Assembly (NCBI GenBank): GCA_002723275.1
Contig: PBNZ01000030.1
Location: 184,425 to 248,424, forward strand
Direction of reading: 5' to 3'
From: Planctomycetaceae bacterium
GTDB lineage: Bacteria; Planctomycetota; Planctomycetia; Pirellulales; Pirellulaceae
Length of the DNA stretch: 64,000 nt
Every line of letters begins with the position of its first letter. Position 1 is the stretch's first letter. Positions 1 to 8,276 of the stretch are shown piece by piece. The notes under the pieces are model-generated. The model was not told the DNA's origin. It saw only the letters and a program-made list of their open reading frames with translations, and did no database searches. A program made the position numbers and the translations under genes.

Positions 1-258
1 ATTTCCGTCGAGCAGGCACGCGAACTCTTTGCCACCGCCGAAGGCGTGGAAGTTGTCGATGATCTCGATACGTCAAAATACCCGATGCCGTGTCAATGTA
101 GCGGTTACGATCCTGTCTATGTCGGCCGGATTCGAGAGGATCTTTCGTCTCCTAACGGTTTGGCTTTTTGGTGCGTCAGTGACAATCTACGGAAGGGTGC
201 TGCGACTAACGCGGTGCAGATCGCCGAAAGACTTGTCGCCGCCCAAGCTTCCATTTGA
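1..258 (+). CDS. asd: Aspartate-semialdehyde dehydrogenase, C-terminal fragment
   Basis: This reading frame is open from the first base of the window, so the 5' part of the gene lies outside; 85 residues remain. The enzyme reduces aspartyl-4-phosphate to aspartate-semialdehyde in the lysine, threonine, methionine and diaminopimelate pathway. The end of the protein reads [20 protein letters not shown] followed by an ERL helix, which is the characteristic C-terminal NADP-binding segment of the family. The stop lies 11 bases before truA, so the two are probably co-transcribed. Identification rests on this tail only, but the tail is highly diagnostic. The catalytic cysteine and histidine cannot be seen here. 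Confidence 0.9.
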   Translation: MSVEQARELFATAEGVEVVDDLDTSKYPMPCQCSGYDPVYVGRIREDLSSPNGLAFWCVSDNLRKGAATNAVQIAERLVAAQASI

Positions 259-269
259 GTTAGCTCGCC

Positions 270-1016
270 ATGCGAGTTCTTCGATTAACTGTCAGCTACG
301 ATGGGACTGATTTTTTTGGCTGGCAGTTTCAGCCCGGTAAGCGGACGATTCAGGAAACACTGGAAACAGCCGTCGAATCCGTGACGGGAGAGAAGCAAAG
401 GTCTCTCGCCAGTGGGAGGACCGACGCGGGTGTCCATGCTCTTGGCCAGGTCGTGGCGGTCCGAACGGATACAAAACTCGATGCGACAACACTTTGTCGC
501 GCTTTAAATGCGAGACTGCCTGAAGATATTCGTGTCCGAGACGCTGACTTCGCCGATTCTGATTTTCATCCGATCCGCGATGCCAAATCAAAGCGTTACC
601 GGTATTCGCTTCAGTTCGGTGGGCAGCACGATGTGTTTCGGCGTTGCTTCTGTTGGCATCTTCATCGTCCGTTAGATCCGGACGTCATGCGAGATGCCGC
701 CCGATTGCTCGTGGGGGAGCAGGATTATGCGAGCTTTCAGGCCTCCGGCGCCCCTCGAAAGTCAACGGTTCGAAACATTCATCACCTTGAAATTGCCGAC
801 GAAATGGTGGATGGCCAGAACTTTATCACTTTTGAGATCGAAGCCAACGGATTTCTCTACAATATGGTTCGAATCATCGTGGGAAGTCTGGTGCAGATTG
901 GGCTGGGCAAGCAGGACGAGGCGTGGTTAAGGCGGGTGGTCGACGGTCGAGATCGGAAGCTGGCCGGCCCAACGGCACCCCCTGAGGGGCTTTGCCTGCT
1001 TTTTGTCCGGTATTAA
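270..1016 (+). CDS. truA: tRNA pseudouridine(38-40) synthase TruA
   Basis: TruA converts uridines 38-40 of the tRNA anticodon stem-loop to pseudouridine. The 248-residue length is normal for the family. The catalytic motif SGRTDAGVHALGQ lies at residues 48-60, with Asp52 as the expected nucleophile. The N-terminal segment LRLTVSYDGTDFFGWQ and the C-terminal NFITFEIEANGFLYNMVR block are also typical. The ATG start follows the preceding gene by 11 bases. No oddity is seen and the call is secure. Confidence 0.97.
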   Translation: MRVLRLTVSYDGTDFFGWQFQPGKRTIQETLETAVESVTGEKQRSLASGRTDAGVHALGQVVAVRTDTKLDATTLCRALNARLPEDIRVRDADFADSDFHPIRDAKSKRYRYSLQFGGQHDVFRRCFCWHLHRPLDPDVMRDAARLLVGEQDYASFQASGAPRKSTVRNIHHLEIADEMVDGQNFITFEIEANGFLYNMVRIIVGSLVQIGLGKQDEAWLRRVVDGRDRKLAGPTAPPEGLCLLFVRY

Positions 1017-1030
1017 TCGCATAAGATGGT

Positions 1031-1065
1031 ATCGATGCTTGGCATCGATCGCGGGTGATCTTTTT
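1031..1065 (+). terminator. Possible terminator after truA
   Basis: An 8-bp perfect hairpin (1031-1038 with 1042-1049, three-base loop) lies 14 bases after the truA stop. A T5 run follows at about 1061-1065, separated from the stem by about 11 bases. Because the T-run is not directly attached, termination efficiency is uncertain. It separates the asd-truA unit from the kinase gene. Confidence 0.35.
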
Positions 1066-1073
1066 CGGATCGC

Positions 1074-1098
1074 TGCCTTTTTATAGACTAAAAAGGCA
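1074..1098. promoter_or_regulatory. 10-bp A/T-rich hairpin in the kinase leader
   Basis: Bases 1074-1083 (TGCCTTTTTA) are the exact reverse complement of 1089-1098, with a five-base loop. This perfect palindrome sits 75 bases before the kinase start. It could be an operator, an attenuator or a second terminator; the sequence alone does not say which. Confidence 0.35.
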
Positions 1099-1173
1099 TT
1101 AGTACACTCGGAAAAAGTCAGATATTCGGACCCCTGCACCAAAACGGGGCAGGGGAATGATGGAAAGTTTTTT

Positions 1174-2025
1174 GTGGCGCGAGATCAAGACTATATCGGT
1201 TCCTATCGGATTCTTAAGCTTGTTCGCGCTGGCTCCAGTTGCCAAATCTGGGAGGCGATGAGTGAATCCGACAATCGGCGCTGTGCGCTGAAGTCGCTGC
1301 AAGAAGAGCATCGCGGCGACAAGGAGCAGATTGGGCTGCTAAAGCATGAATTCAATGTTGGCCACACTCTGAAACATCCCAATATCATTGAGATTTATGA
1401 ATATGATGTTGCGAAAGGCCTGCCGTTTATCGCGCTGGAGTATTTTGATTCGAATAACTTGAAGCAGTGGATTCGATTGAAGCGAGATGATGCGGAAAGC
1501 CGCAGTCATCTTCCTGACGTTATTCGCCGGTGTGCGGAAGGCCTTGCATACCTTCACCAGCACGACTGGATCCACTGCGACATCAAGCCCGACAACTTTT
1601 TGATCAACCGCTCTTATGAAGTAAAACTCATCGACTTTGCGATTGCTCAAAAAGAAAAAAAAGGACTCAGCCGTTTGTTCGGCGGGAAGTCGAAAATTCA
1701 AGGGACTCGAAGTTATATGTCGCCTGAGCAAATTCGTGGGGGGACGTTAGACCCTCGCAGCGATGTTTATAGCTTTGGCTGTATGTTGTTTGAACTCAGT
1801 TGTGGTCGCCCTCCGTTTACCGGAGGAAGTCCCGACGAATTGCTGCAAAAACATTTACGAGCGCCGATTCCGAATCTCAATGCCAGCAGTGATGAAGTTA
1901 GCTCGGATTACGCCAAATTGGTGACAAAAATGATGGCGAAGAAACCAGAAGATCGCCCGCATTCAATGTCCCAGTTTTCGGATGAATTTAAAAGTATCCG
2001 CATGGTTCGTCCTAAGCGGAGATAG
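1174..2025 (+). CDS. Soluble serine/threonine protein kinase
   Basis: A Hanks-type kinase of 283 residues with no membrane segment or sensor domain, so essentially only the catalytic domain. Visible motifs are the ATP-anchoring lysine in CALK (Lys40), the catalytic loop HCDIKPDN (134-141, Asp136 as base), GTRSYMSPE (177-185) and SDVYSFG (196-202). Two motifs deviate: the glycine loop is reduced to VRAGSSC, and the magnesium motif is DFA (154-156) instead of DFG. HCD in place of HRD suggests activity without activation-loop phosphorylation. The start is GTG at 1174, supported by GGAAAG about six bases upstream. accA begins 13 bases after the stop, so the two are probably one transcript, which raises the possibility that fatty-acid synthesis is linked to the kinase (inference). 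Confidence 0.88.
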   Translation: MARDQDYIGSYRILKLVRAGSSCQIWEAMSESDNRRCALKSLQEEHRGDKEQIGLLKHEFNVGHTLKHPNIIEIYEYDVAKGLPFIALEYFDSNNLKQWIRLKRDDAESRSHLPDVIRRCAEGLAYLHQHDWIHCDIKPDNFLINRSYEVKLIDFAIAQKEKKGLSRLFGGKSKIQGTRSYMSPEQIRGGTLDPRSDVYSFGCMLFELSCGRPPFTGGSPDELLQKHLRAPIPNLNASSDEVSSDYAKLVTKMMAKKPEDRPHSMSQFSDEFKSIRMVRPKRR

Positions 2026-2038
2026 TCGGAGATTCCTT

Positions 2039-3016
2039 ATGGATCAAGTTAGTCCCGGTTTGGAATTTGAAAATCCGATCTACGAGCTTGAAGCTCGGAT
2101 CGAAAAACTTAAGTCGGTTGGGCGCCCTGAGTCTGAAGAAGAGATTCGACGTGTCAGAGATCAGTTGGCGGATGTGACACGCAATATCTATGAGAATCTT
2201 TCTCCATGGCAAGTCGTTAAGGTTGCTCGGCATAAGGATCGTCCTCAGACGGCTGACTATTTCTCGTTGATGTTTGACGAGTTTGTACCGCTGCATGGTG
2301 ACCGACTCTTCGGAGATGACTCGGCGATGCTGTCGGGATTTGCCAAGCTCGATCAATTTAAGGTGATGGTGATCGGCCACCAAAAAGGTCGTACGACCAA
2401 GGAACGCACCGAGTGCTATTTCGGCTGTGCTCATCCCGAAGGCTATCGCAAAGCGCTCTCGAAAATGAAGCTGGCTGCCAAATTTGGCATTCCGGTCATC
2501 TGTTTCATCGATACGCCAGGAGCTTATCCCGGGGTTGGAGCCGAGGAACGCGGGCAGGCGCAGGCCATCGCTGAAAACATGTTTGAGATGTCCCGGTTGA
2601 AAACGCCCGTCATTTGTGTGGTGATCGGTGAAGGCGGTAGCGGCGGTGCTCTCGGGATCGGAGTTGGTGACCGTGTAGCGATGTTGCAATTTTCCTATTA
2701 TTCCGTCATCAGTCCTGAGGGTTGTGCCGGGATTCTCTGGAAAAGTCATGAGTTTGCTGAACGAGCTGCGGAAGCTCTGAAATTCACTTCCAAGGATCTC
2801 CACGGATTTGGCGTGGTCGATGAAGTGATTGAAGAACCGCTCGGAGGCGCCCATCGTGATCATCATCAGGTTGCCAATCGACTCAAGATTTACCTCACTC
2901 GTCAGCTGCGAGAATTGGTGAATCTCGACGAGGCCACCTTGCTTCATCAGCGGTACGAAAAGTTTCGCCGGATGGGAGTCTTCTTGGATAGCGTTCAAGA
3001 GACGGCCGGCGGATAA
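2039..3016 (+). CDS. accA: Acetyl-CoA carboxylase carboxyltransferase subunit alpha
   Basis: AccA and AccD transfer the carboxyl group from carboxybiotin to acetyl-CoA, giving malonyl-CoA. The 325-residue protein has the family's normal length. It starts with the usual coiled segment (ELEARIEKLKSVGR) and contains GHQKGRTTKE, FIDTPGAYPG and the oxyanion-type glycine run GEGGSGGALGIGVGD. I chose ATG 2039, which has GGAG about seven bases upstream; an in-frame start at 1982 would add 19 unrelated residues inside the kinase gene. accB and accC are in this window but 55 kb away, and accD is not seen. The pairing with a kinase gene is the only unusual point. Confidence 0.97.
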   Translation: MDQVSPGLEFENPIYELEARIEKLKSVGRPESEEEIRRVRDQLADVTRNIYENLSPWQVVKVARHKDRPQTADYFSLMFDEFVPLHGDRLFGDDSAMLSGFAKLDQFKVMVIGHQKGRTTKERTECYFGCAHPEGYRKALSKMKLAAKFGIPVICFIDTPGAYPGVGAEERGQAQAIAENMFEMSRLKTPVICVVIGEGGSGGALGIGVGDRVAMLQFSYYSVISPEGCAGILWKSHEFAERAAEALKFTSKDLHGFGVVDEVIEEPLGGAHRDHHQVANRLKIYLTRQLRELVNLDEATLLHQRYEKFRRMGVFLDSVQETAGG

Positions 3017-3358
3017 TACCCCGGCCCAAGATCGTTGATTTTCGGGGCTTATCAAACGACTGAAATAAGCTGTGAATCCCGCCAATTTCAGTTCCTTGTA
3101 ACGTCCGATAATGTTTCTTATGTTCGGTTTTCGGTCGGTTTTTCCCGCAGATATAGCCGTTTCGCCGATTTTGGGACGTCGCCGGCGTGCACTGCCCGGC
3201 TGAACGGTTCGCGAGCCTGGCGGAACGCTCGGGTCGCCACGAGTAACTCCCCTTCGAAGATGCCGGGTTTCGTGCCGTCGTCTGGCCTGCAAGAGCCGTC
3301 TTTGAGAGGTGTTGATTGGCTTCTTCGGCTTCGGATTTTGGAGCTGTTCCCCCCTGCC
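3017..3358. other. Intergenic region between convergent accA and cvpA
   Basis: I find no supportable gene in these 342 bases. A short plus-strand open frame across 3035-3382 has no recognisable protein features and runs into the opposing gene, so I do not call it. Complementary CCCCG and CGGGG blocks just after the accA stop could form a weak, long-looped stem, too poor to call a terminator. Confidence 0.5.
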
Positions 3359-4009
3359 TTATCGCCGATCGAAGACCCTTAATCGTCGATCGAGATCCGC
3401 CGCTGTGCTGCTTCCCGGCTTGATGAGTTCCGTCTTCTCATGAAGCCAATCCTGCAACTGCTCCATCTCGGCATCCATGGAATGGCTTGAACTGGGCGTG
3501 CCTAATTGGTTCCCAAACTCATTAAGGTAAGGATCCAAATAATCGTGCATTTCTGCCGGCATGATCGCGTCCGCTCGATCCAGCAATTGGGCGATGTAAA
3601 AACCTGACTTGGAATCGATGATGTCCTGGCGTTGTTTCTCGCCGAGCAAAGTGACCGCGAACAACGTAATGATGATGCACAGGACGCATCCCTTGGCCAA
3701 GCCAAGCAACGCTCCCAGTTGTCGGTCAAATCCCGTCAGCTTGGTCCGCTCGATGAAACCACGAACAAATCGAAACAGGATCCAGATTGCCAGGGAGGTT
3801 CCGACGTAGACGACGAGCATGGCCAGGGCGGTATTCCAGGGGGGCTCGGCGTTAATTCTTGAGGCGACGATGTCACGATAGCGAACCGCAACAAAGTAGC
3901 TGGCAAATATCGCGAGAATGGAGGCTACCTGCCACACAATCCCTTTACGGAATCCCATAAAGGTAGCGATGGCCAGGACAATCAACATGATGATGTCATA
4001 CGGTTGCAT
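3359..4009 (-). CDS. CvpA family membrane protein
   Basis: A 216-residue inner-membrane protein with about four hydrophobic helices in its first 125 residues. The opening segment YDIIMLIVLAIATFMGFRKG and the pattern GFDRQLGALLGLAKG are characteristic of the CvpA family, named for colicin V production but found widely as an envelope protein. The last 90 residues form a soluble, charged tail. Its exact biochemical role is unknown in most bacteria. It converges with accA and diverges from the DUF457 gene, so it is probably transcribed alone. The family call is good; nothing more specific can be said. Confidence 0.8.
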   Translation of the reverse strand: MQPYDIIMLIVLAIATFMGFRKGIVWQVASILAIFASYFVAVRYRDIVASRINAEPPWNTALAMLVVYVGTSLAIWILFRFVRGFIERTKLTGFDRQLGALLGLAKGCVLCIIITLFAVTLLGEKQRQDIIDSKSGFYIAQLLDRADAIMPAEMHDYLDPYLNEFGNQLGTPSSSHSMDAEMEQLQDWLHEKTELIKPGSSTAADLDRRLRVFDRR

Positions 4010-4213
4010 GCTTTGCTGCCTTGCTTTCGCGGTCCCTGTTCAGGCCCTATTTTGCCTGCTGTTTTCGGGGGAGGAGTATAGTCACTCGGAAATACCGCCG
4101 ATAGTCCATTCGTTGCGTTTGTTGATTTGTTGGGTGATTTCGCGACAAGGGCTTACCTGAATTACCAGGTTTTGTCTCTATAGGGGGGTAGGTTCCGTCG
4201 CAGGAGCGAGAGA

Positions 4214-4960
4214 ATGGCTGGGTTTAAGACTCACATCTCAACGAGCACCGTGGTCGGCATTGGCTATGGGGTGGCTGGATTTGCGCTCTATGAGATCTCT
4301 ATTCCGGTTGCCATGGTGTCTGCAGGGCTTTGCAGTGTCGCAGGTATTTTGCCGGACCTTGATAGTGACTCTGGGAAGCCGGTGCGCGAAATCACAGCAT
4401 TCTCCGCCGCTGTGGTTCCCATGTTGATGGTTCATCGTCTGCGAGAAGTGGGCCTCTCTCACGAGATGATCGTGATGACAGGGGGGCTCATGTACATTTT
4501 TCTTCGCTTTGGAATTGGCGAATTTTTAAGCCGGTTCAGTGTCCACCGAGGGATGTGGCACAGTGTCCCCGCGGCGATCATTGCTGGCATGATAGCGGCT
4601 CTGCTTTGTTCGGGAGATTTTCCAGATCGCATGTTCAAGGTAGGGGCCGTGGTGCTCGGGTATATGGTCCACCTGACCTTGGACGAATTGTGGAGTATCG
4701 AGTTTCGTCGCGGGCGAATTCGCTTGAAAAAGTCATCCGGCACCGCCATCAAGTTTTTTGGCAAGAGTTCAGGCGCGAATTTCGTGGCCTACGCGAATCT
4801 GCTTTTGCTCGGTGTCCTGATCGTGGGGGATCCTTCCCTTTCTAAGGTCTTGGATGGGCAGGAGGGACAGGTCCATCGCGTGGCTCGAGAGACTTTGCAG
4901 GGTGTCGTCGGAGGGCCATCGGAGAGCGACGAAAGCTCCAGCTTTGGAGCCTTGAGGTAA
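4214..4960 (+). CDS. Membrane-bound metal-dependent hydrolase, DUF457/YdjM-like
   Basis: A 248-residue protein with about five membrane helices. The motifs GILPDLDSDSG (near residue 52), VHRGMWHSVPA and GYMVHLTLDELWS place conserved Asp and His residues near the membrane, which matches the DUF457 (YdjM) family of putative metal-dependent inner-membrane hydrolases. The substrate is not known. GGAG lies about nine bases before the ATG. The gene is divergent from the CvpA gene and converges with dtd. The family assignment is confident; the enzymatic function is inherited from the family name and untested. Confidence 0.8.
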   Translation: MAGFKTHISTSTVVGIGYGVAGFALYEISIPVAMVSAGLCSVAGILPDLDSDSGKPVREITAFSAAVVPMLMVHRLREVGLSHEMIVMTGGLMYIFLRFGIGEFLSRFSVHRGMWHSVPAAIIAGMIAALLCSGDFPDRMFKVGAVVLGYMVHLTLDELWSIEFRRGRIRLKKSSGTAIKFFGKSSGANFVAYANLLLLGVLIVGDPSLSKVLDGQEGQVHRVARETLQGVVGGPSESDESSSFGALR

Positions 4961-4987
4961 GCCATGTCCAATGCGGACATGAGCTGC

Positions 4988-5437
4988 TCAAAAATTCTTC
5001 TTGCTGTCGAGTAACAAGGTCACCGGACCATCGTTCACTAATTCAACCTGCATCGACTGTCGAAAGCGACCGCATTCAACGGTGATATTTCGAGCTTTGG
5101 CGCAGTTTACGAATTGTTCGTAGAGTCGTTCTGCCATACCGGGTTCCGCTGCCATCACAAAGCTGGGACGTCTACCTTTGCGGCAGTCTCCCCACAAAGT
5201 GAATTGGCTGACGACAAGCAAGCCTCCGGAAACATCTTGAAGTGATCGATTCATGCGACCATCTTCGTCTTCAAAGATTCGCAGATCGACGATCTTATCG
5301 GCGAGGAACTGCGCGTCGTGATCCGTGTCGTCTTGACCGACACCAAGCAGCACGACCAGGCCGTGTTCGATGCGCCCCGTTGTTTCGTCAGCGACGGTTA
5401 CGTGAGCGCGAGTTACGCGTTGTACGCAGGCTCTCAT
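4988..5437 (-). CDS. dtd: D-aminoacyl-tRNA deacylase
   Basis: Dtd removes D-amino acids and glycine mischarged onto tRNA. The protein has 149 residues, the family's normal size. It begins [15 protein letters not shown], carries SQFTLWGD (the SQFTL motif, usually SQFTLYAD) and ends with [11 protein letters not shown], the cross-subunit Gly-Pro motif region. I chose the ATG at 5437 because the MRACVQRV beginning is conserved; the frame is open 40 codons further upstream, but that stretch overlaps the preceding gene and has no family similarity. Only seven bases separate it from the upstream membrane-protein gene, indicating an operon. Confidence 0.96.
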   Translation of the reverse strand: MRACVQRVTRAHVTVADETTGRIEHGLVVLLGVGQDDTDHDAQFLADKIVDLRIFEDEDGRMNRSLQDVSGGLLVVSQFTLWGDCRKGRRPSFVMAAEPGMAERLYEQFVNCAKARNITVECGRFRQSMQVELVNDGPVTLLLDSKKNF

Positions 5438-5444
5438 AAATGAC

Positions 5445-6101
5445 TCATGAAGCTTGATCGAGACCCTTGTTCTGGCGGATCTTTTGAACTTCAGCCAGGA
5501 TTTGATCGACGATTGCAGAGTTTTCTCGGATGCTGACGATCTGAAACATATAGGCAATCACGATCAACACGCTTCCGAAAAGCGAGGCAAATAGATGCGG
5601 TTGAACCCATAAGGGTGTCGACTCGCGCAGGGTGCCAGGATCTGCAGCGGCACCTAATCCTGCGATGACCATGACGAGCATGATTCCAAGGAGTGCGAAG
5701 GGAAACGACTTTCTTTTGAGCCGAGTGCTGGCGGCAGTATAGTCAGTTGAAAGCTGGTAGGTTTCCGCAACCTCCTTGCACCACCTGCTCGTTCCGATGA
5801 AATACGTTACCGAAATGCAATTCACGAGTAAGGCGACGAGGCCGGCGAGAATACCAATCAGCATGTGAAGTCGAGCTCGGTCGCGAGGAGCGTTGAGATC
5901 GGTGTAGATTTGTTTGATCCCTGCTTGTAATTGTTCAACTTCTGACGCATTGGTGTCGGCTGGAAGTCCCTTGAGCTTGTATTCGAGCCGCAGGTATTGA
6001 CGATACAACTCGTTGTACTTGCCCACACGGAGACCGAGTACGACTGAGATGCAAAGCAGCAGCGTGGCAACGATGGTCAAAGTTGTAAAGATGCGGGACA
6101 C
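5445..6101 (-). CDS. Unrecognised four-helix membrane protein
   Basis: I do not recognise this 218-residue protein. It has four likely membrane helices: residues about 5-24, 83-105, 136-155 and 168-192. A charged, possibly coiled segment (residues 28-78) lies between the first two, and a short charged tail follows the last. It has no signal peptidase site, catalytic motif or cysteine cluster. The stop is seven bases before dtd on the same strand, so the pair is probably co-transcribed, although the link to tRNA proofreading is not obvious. Confidence 0.65.
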   Translation of the reverse strand: MSRIFTTLTIVATLLLCISVVLGLRVGKYNELYRQYLRLEYKLKGLPADTNASEVEQLQAGIKQIYTDLNAPRDRARLHMLIGILAGLVALLVNCISVTYFIGTSRWCKEVAETYQLSTDYTAASTRLKRKSFPFALLGIMLVMVIAGLGAAADPGTLRESTPLWVQPHLFASLFGSVLIVIAYMFQIVSIRENSAIVDQILAEVQKIRQNKGLDQAS

Positions 6102-6295
6102 GGCGGCTCCGGCTTCCAGGTTAAAACCTTTAGTTTAAGGCGGGAAAGCGGAACGTTCCAGGGATTTCGACGATCCGCTGCAACTTTCCTTGCCCTCTCT
6201 CCTCACCAGGAAAAGTGGACATGCAGGCTCGTGGTGGTGTCGCTACAATACTCGCCTTAACCCTGCGCTTTCGTAATTAACTTGTGGAGTCGTCC

Positions 6296-6934
6296 ATGCC
6301 ACCCTCTCCTGGTCCTGATACTTGTTTTTGCTACTTGTTGCGGCACGGTGCGACGGATAACAATCTTGCCAATCCACCGCTCCTGCAAGGTAATTCGGTC
6401 GATGGCCCGCTTTCTGATGAGGGAGTTGTCCAGGCTCGCGCCGCCAGTGCGGAATTGTCCGAGCAACTGCTCGATGCCATTTATTGCAGTCCTCTAAAAC
6501 GCGCTCGCGAGACCGCTGAAATCGTGGCCGCACCCCACGAGCTTTCGCCTCAGGTGGTCTCGGAAATATCCGAAGTGGATGTCGGTTCCTGGGAGGGACG
6601 CACATGGGTTGAAATTGAACAGTCAGAACCGGAGCATTATCGGCGATTCATGGATGATCCTGCTCTGTTCGGCTACCGCGACGGAGAAAGTCTTACTGAC
6701 GTTCACGGACGTGTTGTTCCTGCGATCCATAAGATTTTGAGCGACCATGTGGGGCAACGCATCGCAGTCGTTGCCCACAATGTTGTGAATCGTGTGTTAC
6801 TCGCCGAAGCATTGAAGATGCCACTGGCTCAGGCTCGTTCGTTGTCGCAGGACAATTGTGGCATCAACGTGCTGCGTTATCGAGATGGCGAGCTGAAGCT
6901 CGTGTCGATGAACTCGATCTTGCACCACTGGTAA
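6296..6934 (+). CDS. Histidine phosphatase family protein (phosphoglycerate mutase-like)
   Basis: A 212-residue member of the histidine phosphatase superfamily. The phosphohistidine motif is LLRHGATDNN, followed by PLSDEGVVQA and the arginine of SPLKRARETA. EVDVGSWEG supplies the usual acidic region and VVAHNVVNRVLL supplies the second catalytic histidine in a variant form (the usual VSHG is here VAHN). The substrate cannot be predicted; relatives act on sugar phosphates, cobalamin precursors and nucleotides. ATG 6296 is preceded by TGGAG at 6285-6289; the GTG at 6284 is an alternative that would swallow this ribosome-binding site. Confidence 0.85.
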   Translation: MPPSPGPDTCFCYLLRHGATDNNLANPPLLQGNSVDGPLSDEGVVQARAASAELSEQLLDAIYCSPLKRARETAEIVAAPHELSPQVVSEISEVDVGSWEGRTWVEIEQSEPEHYRRFMDDPALFGYRDGESLTDVHGRVVPAIHKILSDHVGQRIAVVAHNVVNRVLLAEALKMPLAQARSLSQDNCGINVLRYRDGELKLVSMNSILHHW

Positions 6935-7013
6935 AAAACAGGAGCAGGTTGCTTCTGCGAGTCAAGATTGAACTAGGATCCCATCGGCACAGACGGTCTA
7001 AGCTGCGCCGGAA

Positions 7014-7979
7014 TTAGCTTCCGTCCGGGTTCTTTCGCTTTGCGGCTGTTGTTGCATTCCGCCGTTGCTGAGCAAGATACTCTTCCGTGCCGTCGATGAT
7101 TTCGATGTCCCCCGGCTTGTAGACGAAGAGTGCTGGATTGATCGGAGCGTTGAACTGAACCTCAAATAGCTCCATGGTTACAAGCGACTGGGCTCGGGAG
7201 CCCGTTCCAGGGTTGCGAGGTTGTGAGCTGCGGAAATCCACACGATAGGGGAAAAAGTCGTCCTGCCCCAGGAAGATCAGAACATGATCCGGCATCTGTT
7301 GGGGTAAAGCTGACAGTTGGACTTCATTCGGATTGGCCAGTGCTGGATGATCCTTCGGCAAATGCATCGCCAATCGTTTTGGTTTCCATTGGCACACGAT
7401 TGCCCATACCGGAACCTGTTGAAATTCCATCGATTGGGGTTCGCTGAAATTGAAATTCAGTCGCATTGACTGGAGCAGCTGGGCCAGGCCTCCTCCCAAG
7501 TGAATCGATGAAGGAGGTGCCGTTTCGCTTACTAATTGTGCGGTTCGAACGACGCGCAGGTCAACGCGGCTGAGCGGGCCGGAGTTTTCCCGAATCCAAA
7601 GAAAGCGGCCGTCGCATACATGCAGCAGATTGTCAGGGCGATCGTCCCCAATCGATAGCGAGAAACGTACCAAAGGATCGGGAGAGGATCGTTTTTGCAG
7701 GTAGACACCCGAGCCGACCTGTCTTTGTCCAAACAGTTGGCTTCGGTGGCGAACCTTGGCTGAAATCGTTTGATGTTTGCCGAGTCGAGCAATCGCTTCA
7801 TCGAGAATGGCGGTCCCCCGATTGGCGGATTGGGAGGAGCCTTGTAAGGGTGCTGTTGAGCTCACAGGGGCTGCAGGCAGTGCTGCCGCAGGCGGAGCTT
7901 TGCTGTCAGAGAAGGCGCGGGTAACACCGAAGCCAATCACGATCAGTCCGACTGTCAGGACAGGCAATCTGTAATCCAT
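7014..7979 (-). CDS. Secreted LolA-like protein of unknown function
   Basis: A 321-residue protein with an N-terminal hydrophobic signal or anchor (PVLTVGLIVIGFGVTRAFS), then an Ala/Pro-rich linker. Residues about 55-290 show the alternating strand pattern of LolA/LppX-like lipid-binding folds: ISAKVRHRSQLFGQRQVGSG, a GRFLWI strand, and the late block PYRVDFRSS followed by EVQFNAPINPALFVYKPGD. The last of these resembles the closing strand of outer-membrane lipoprotein-sorting domains. The C-terminal 30 residues are basic and disordered. I infer a periplasmic or extracytoplasmic role, but the ligand is unknown. The next gene upstream is divergent. Confidence 0.6.
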   Translation of the reverse strand: MDYRLPVLTVGLIVIGFGVTRAFSDSKAPPAAALPAAPVSSTAPLQGSSQSANRGTAILDEAIARLGKHQTISAKVRHRSQLFGQRQVGSGVYLQKRSSPDPLVRFSLSIGDDRPDNLLHVCDGRFLWIRENSGPLSRVDLRVVRTAQLVSETAPPSSIHLGGGLAQLLQSMRLNFNFSEPQSMEFQQVPVWAIVCQWKPKRLAMHLPKDHPALANPNEVQLSALPQQMPDHVLIFLGQDDFFPYRVDFRSSQPRNPGTGSRAQSLVTMELFEVQFNAPINPALFVYKPGDIEIIDGTEEYLAQQRRNATTAAKRKNPDGS

Positions 7980-8276
7980 GTGCTGATTCTGCCGGTTTTG
8001 CCAAAGATTCGAGGGACTGAATTCCGACCAAATACCCCTAGACCAACTCTTTATCTCGTTGGCCGGTGGGTTATGCCTGCCGGCGTGACTGAAGATTCCG
8101 GAGTTGGCGGGGCCATTCTACGGAGGAGTCGCTTGTAGGTCTACTTGAATTACAGGCGATTCAAACATGGCATGGTCGCTCGATCGTGAGCACGGAAATA
8201 ATTCGTCTTTGTCCGCAACTGTTTGGGTGGATCGAGTCGGACTCGACCGCAGATTGCGTTCAACAGGGGGGAAATC

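Noticed and set aside
2012..3292. 426-codon minus-strand frame opposite accA
   Set aside because: Mirrors accA, whose family motifs are strong; the antisense protein is basic and low in normal composition.
3035..3382. 115-codon plus-strand frame between accA and the CvpA gene
   Set aside because: No recognisable domain or ribosome-binding site, and it runs into the opposing CvpA gene.
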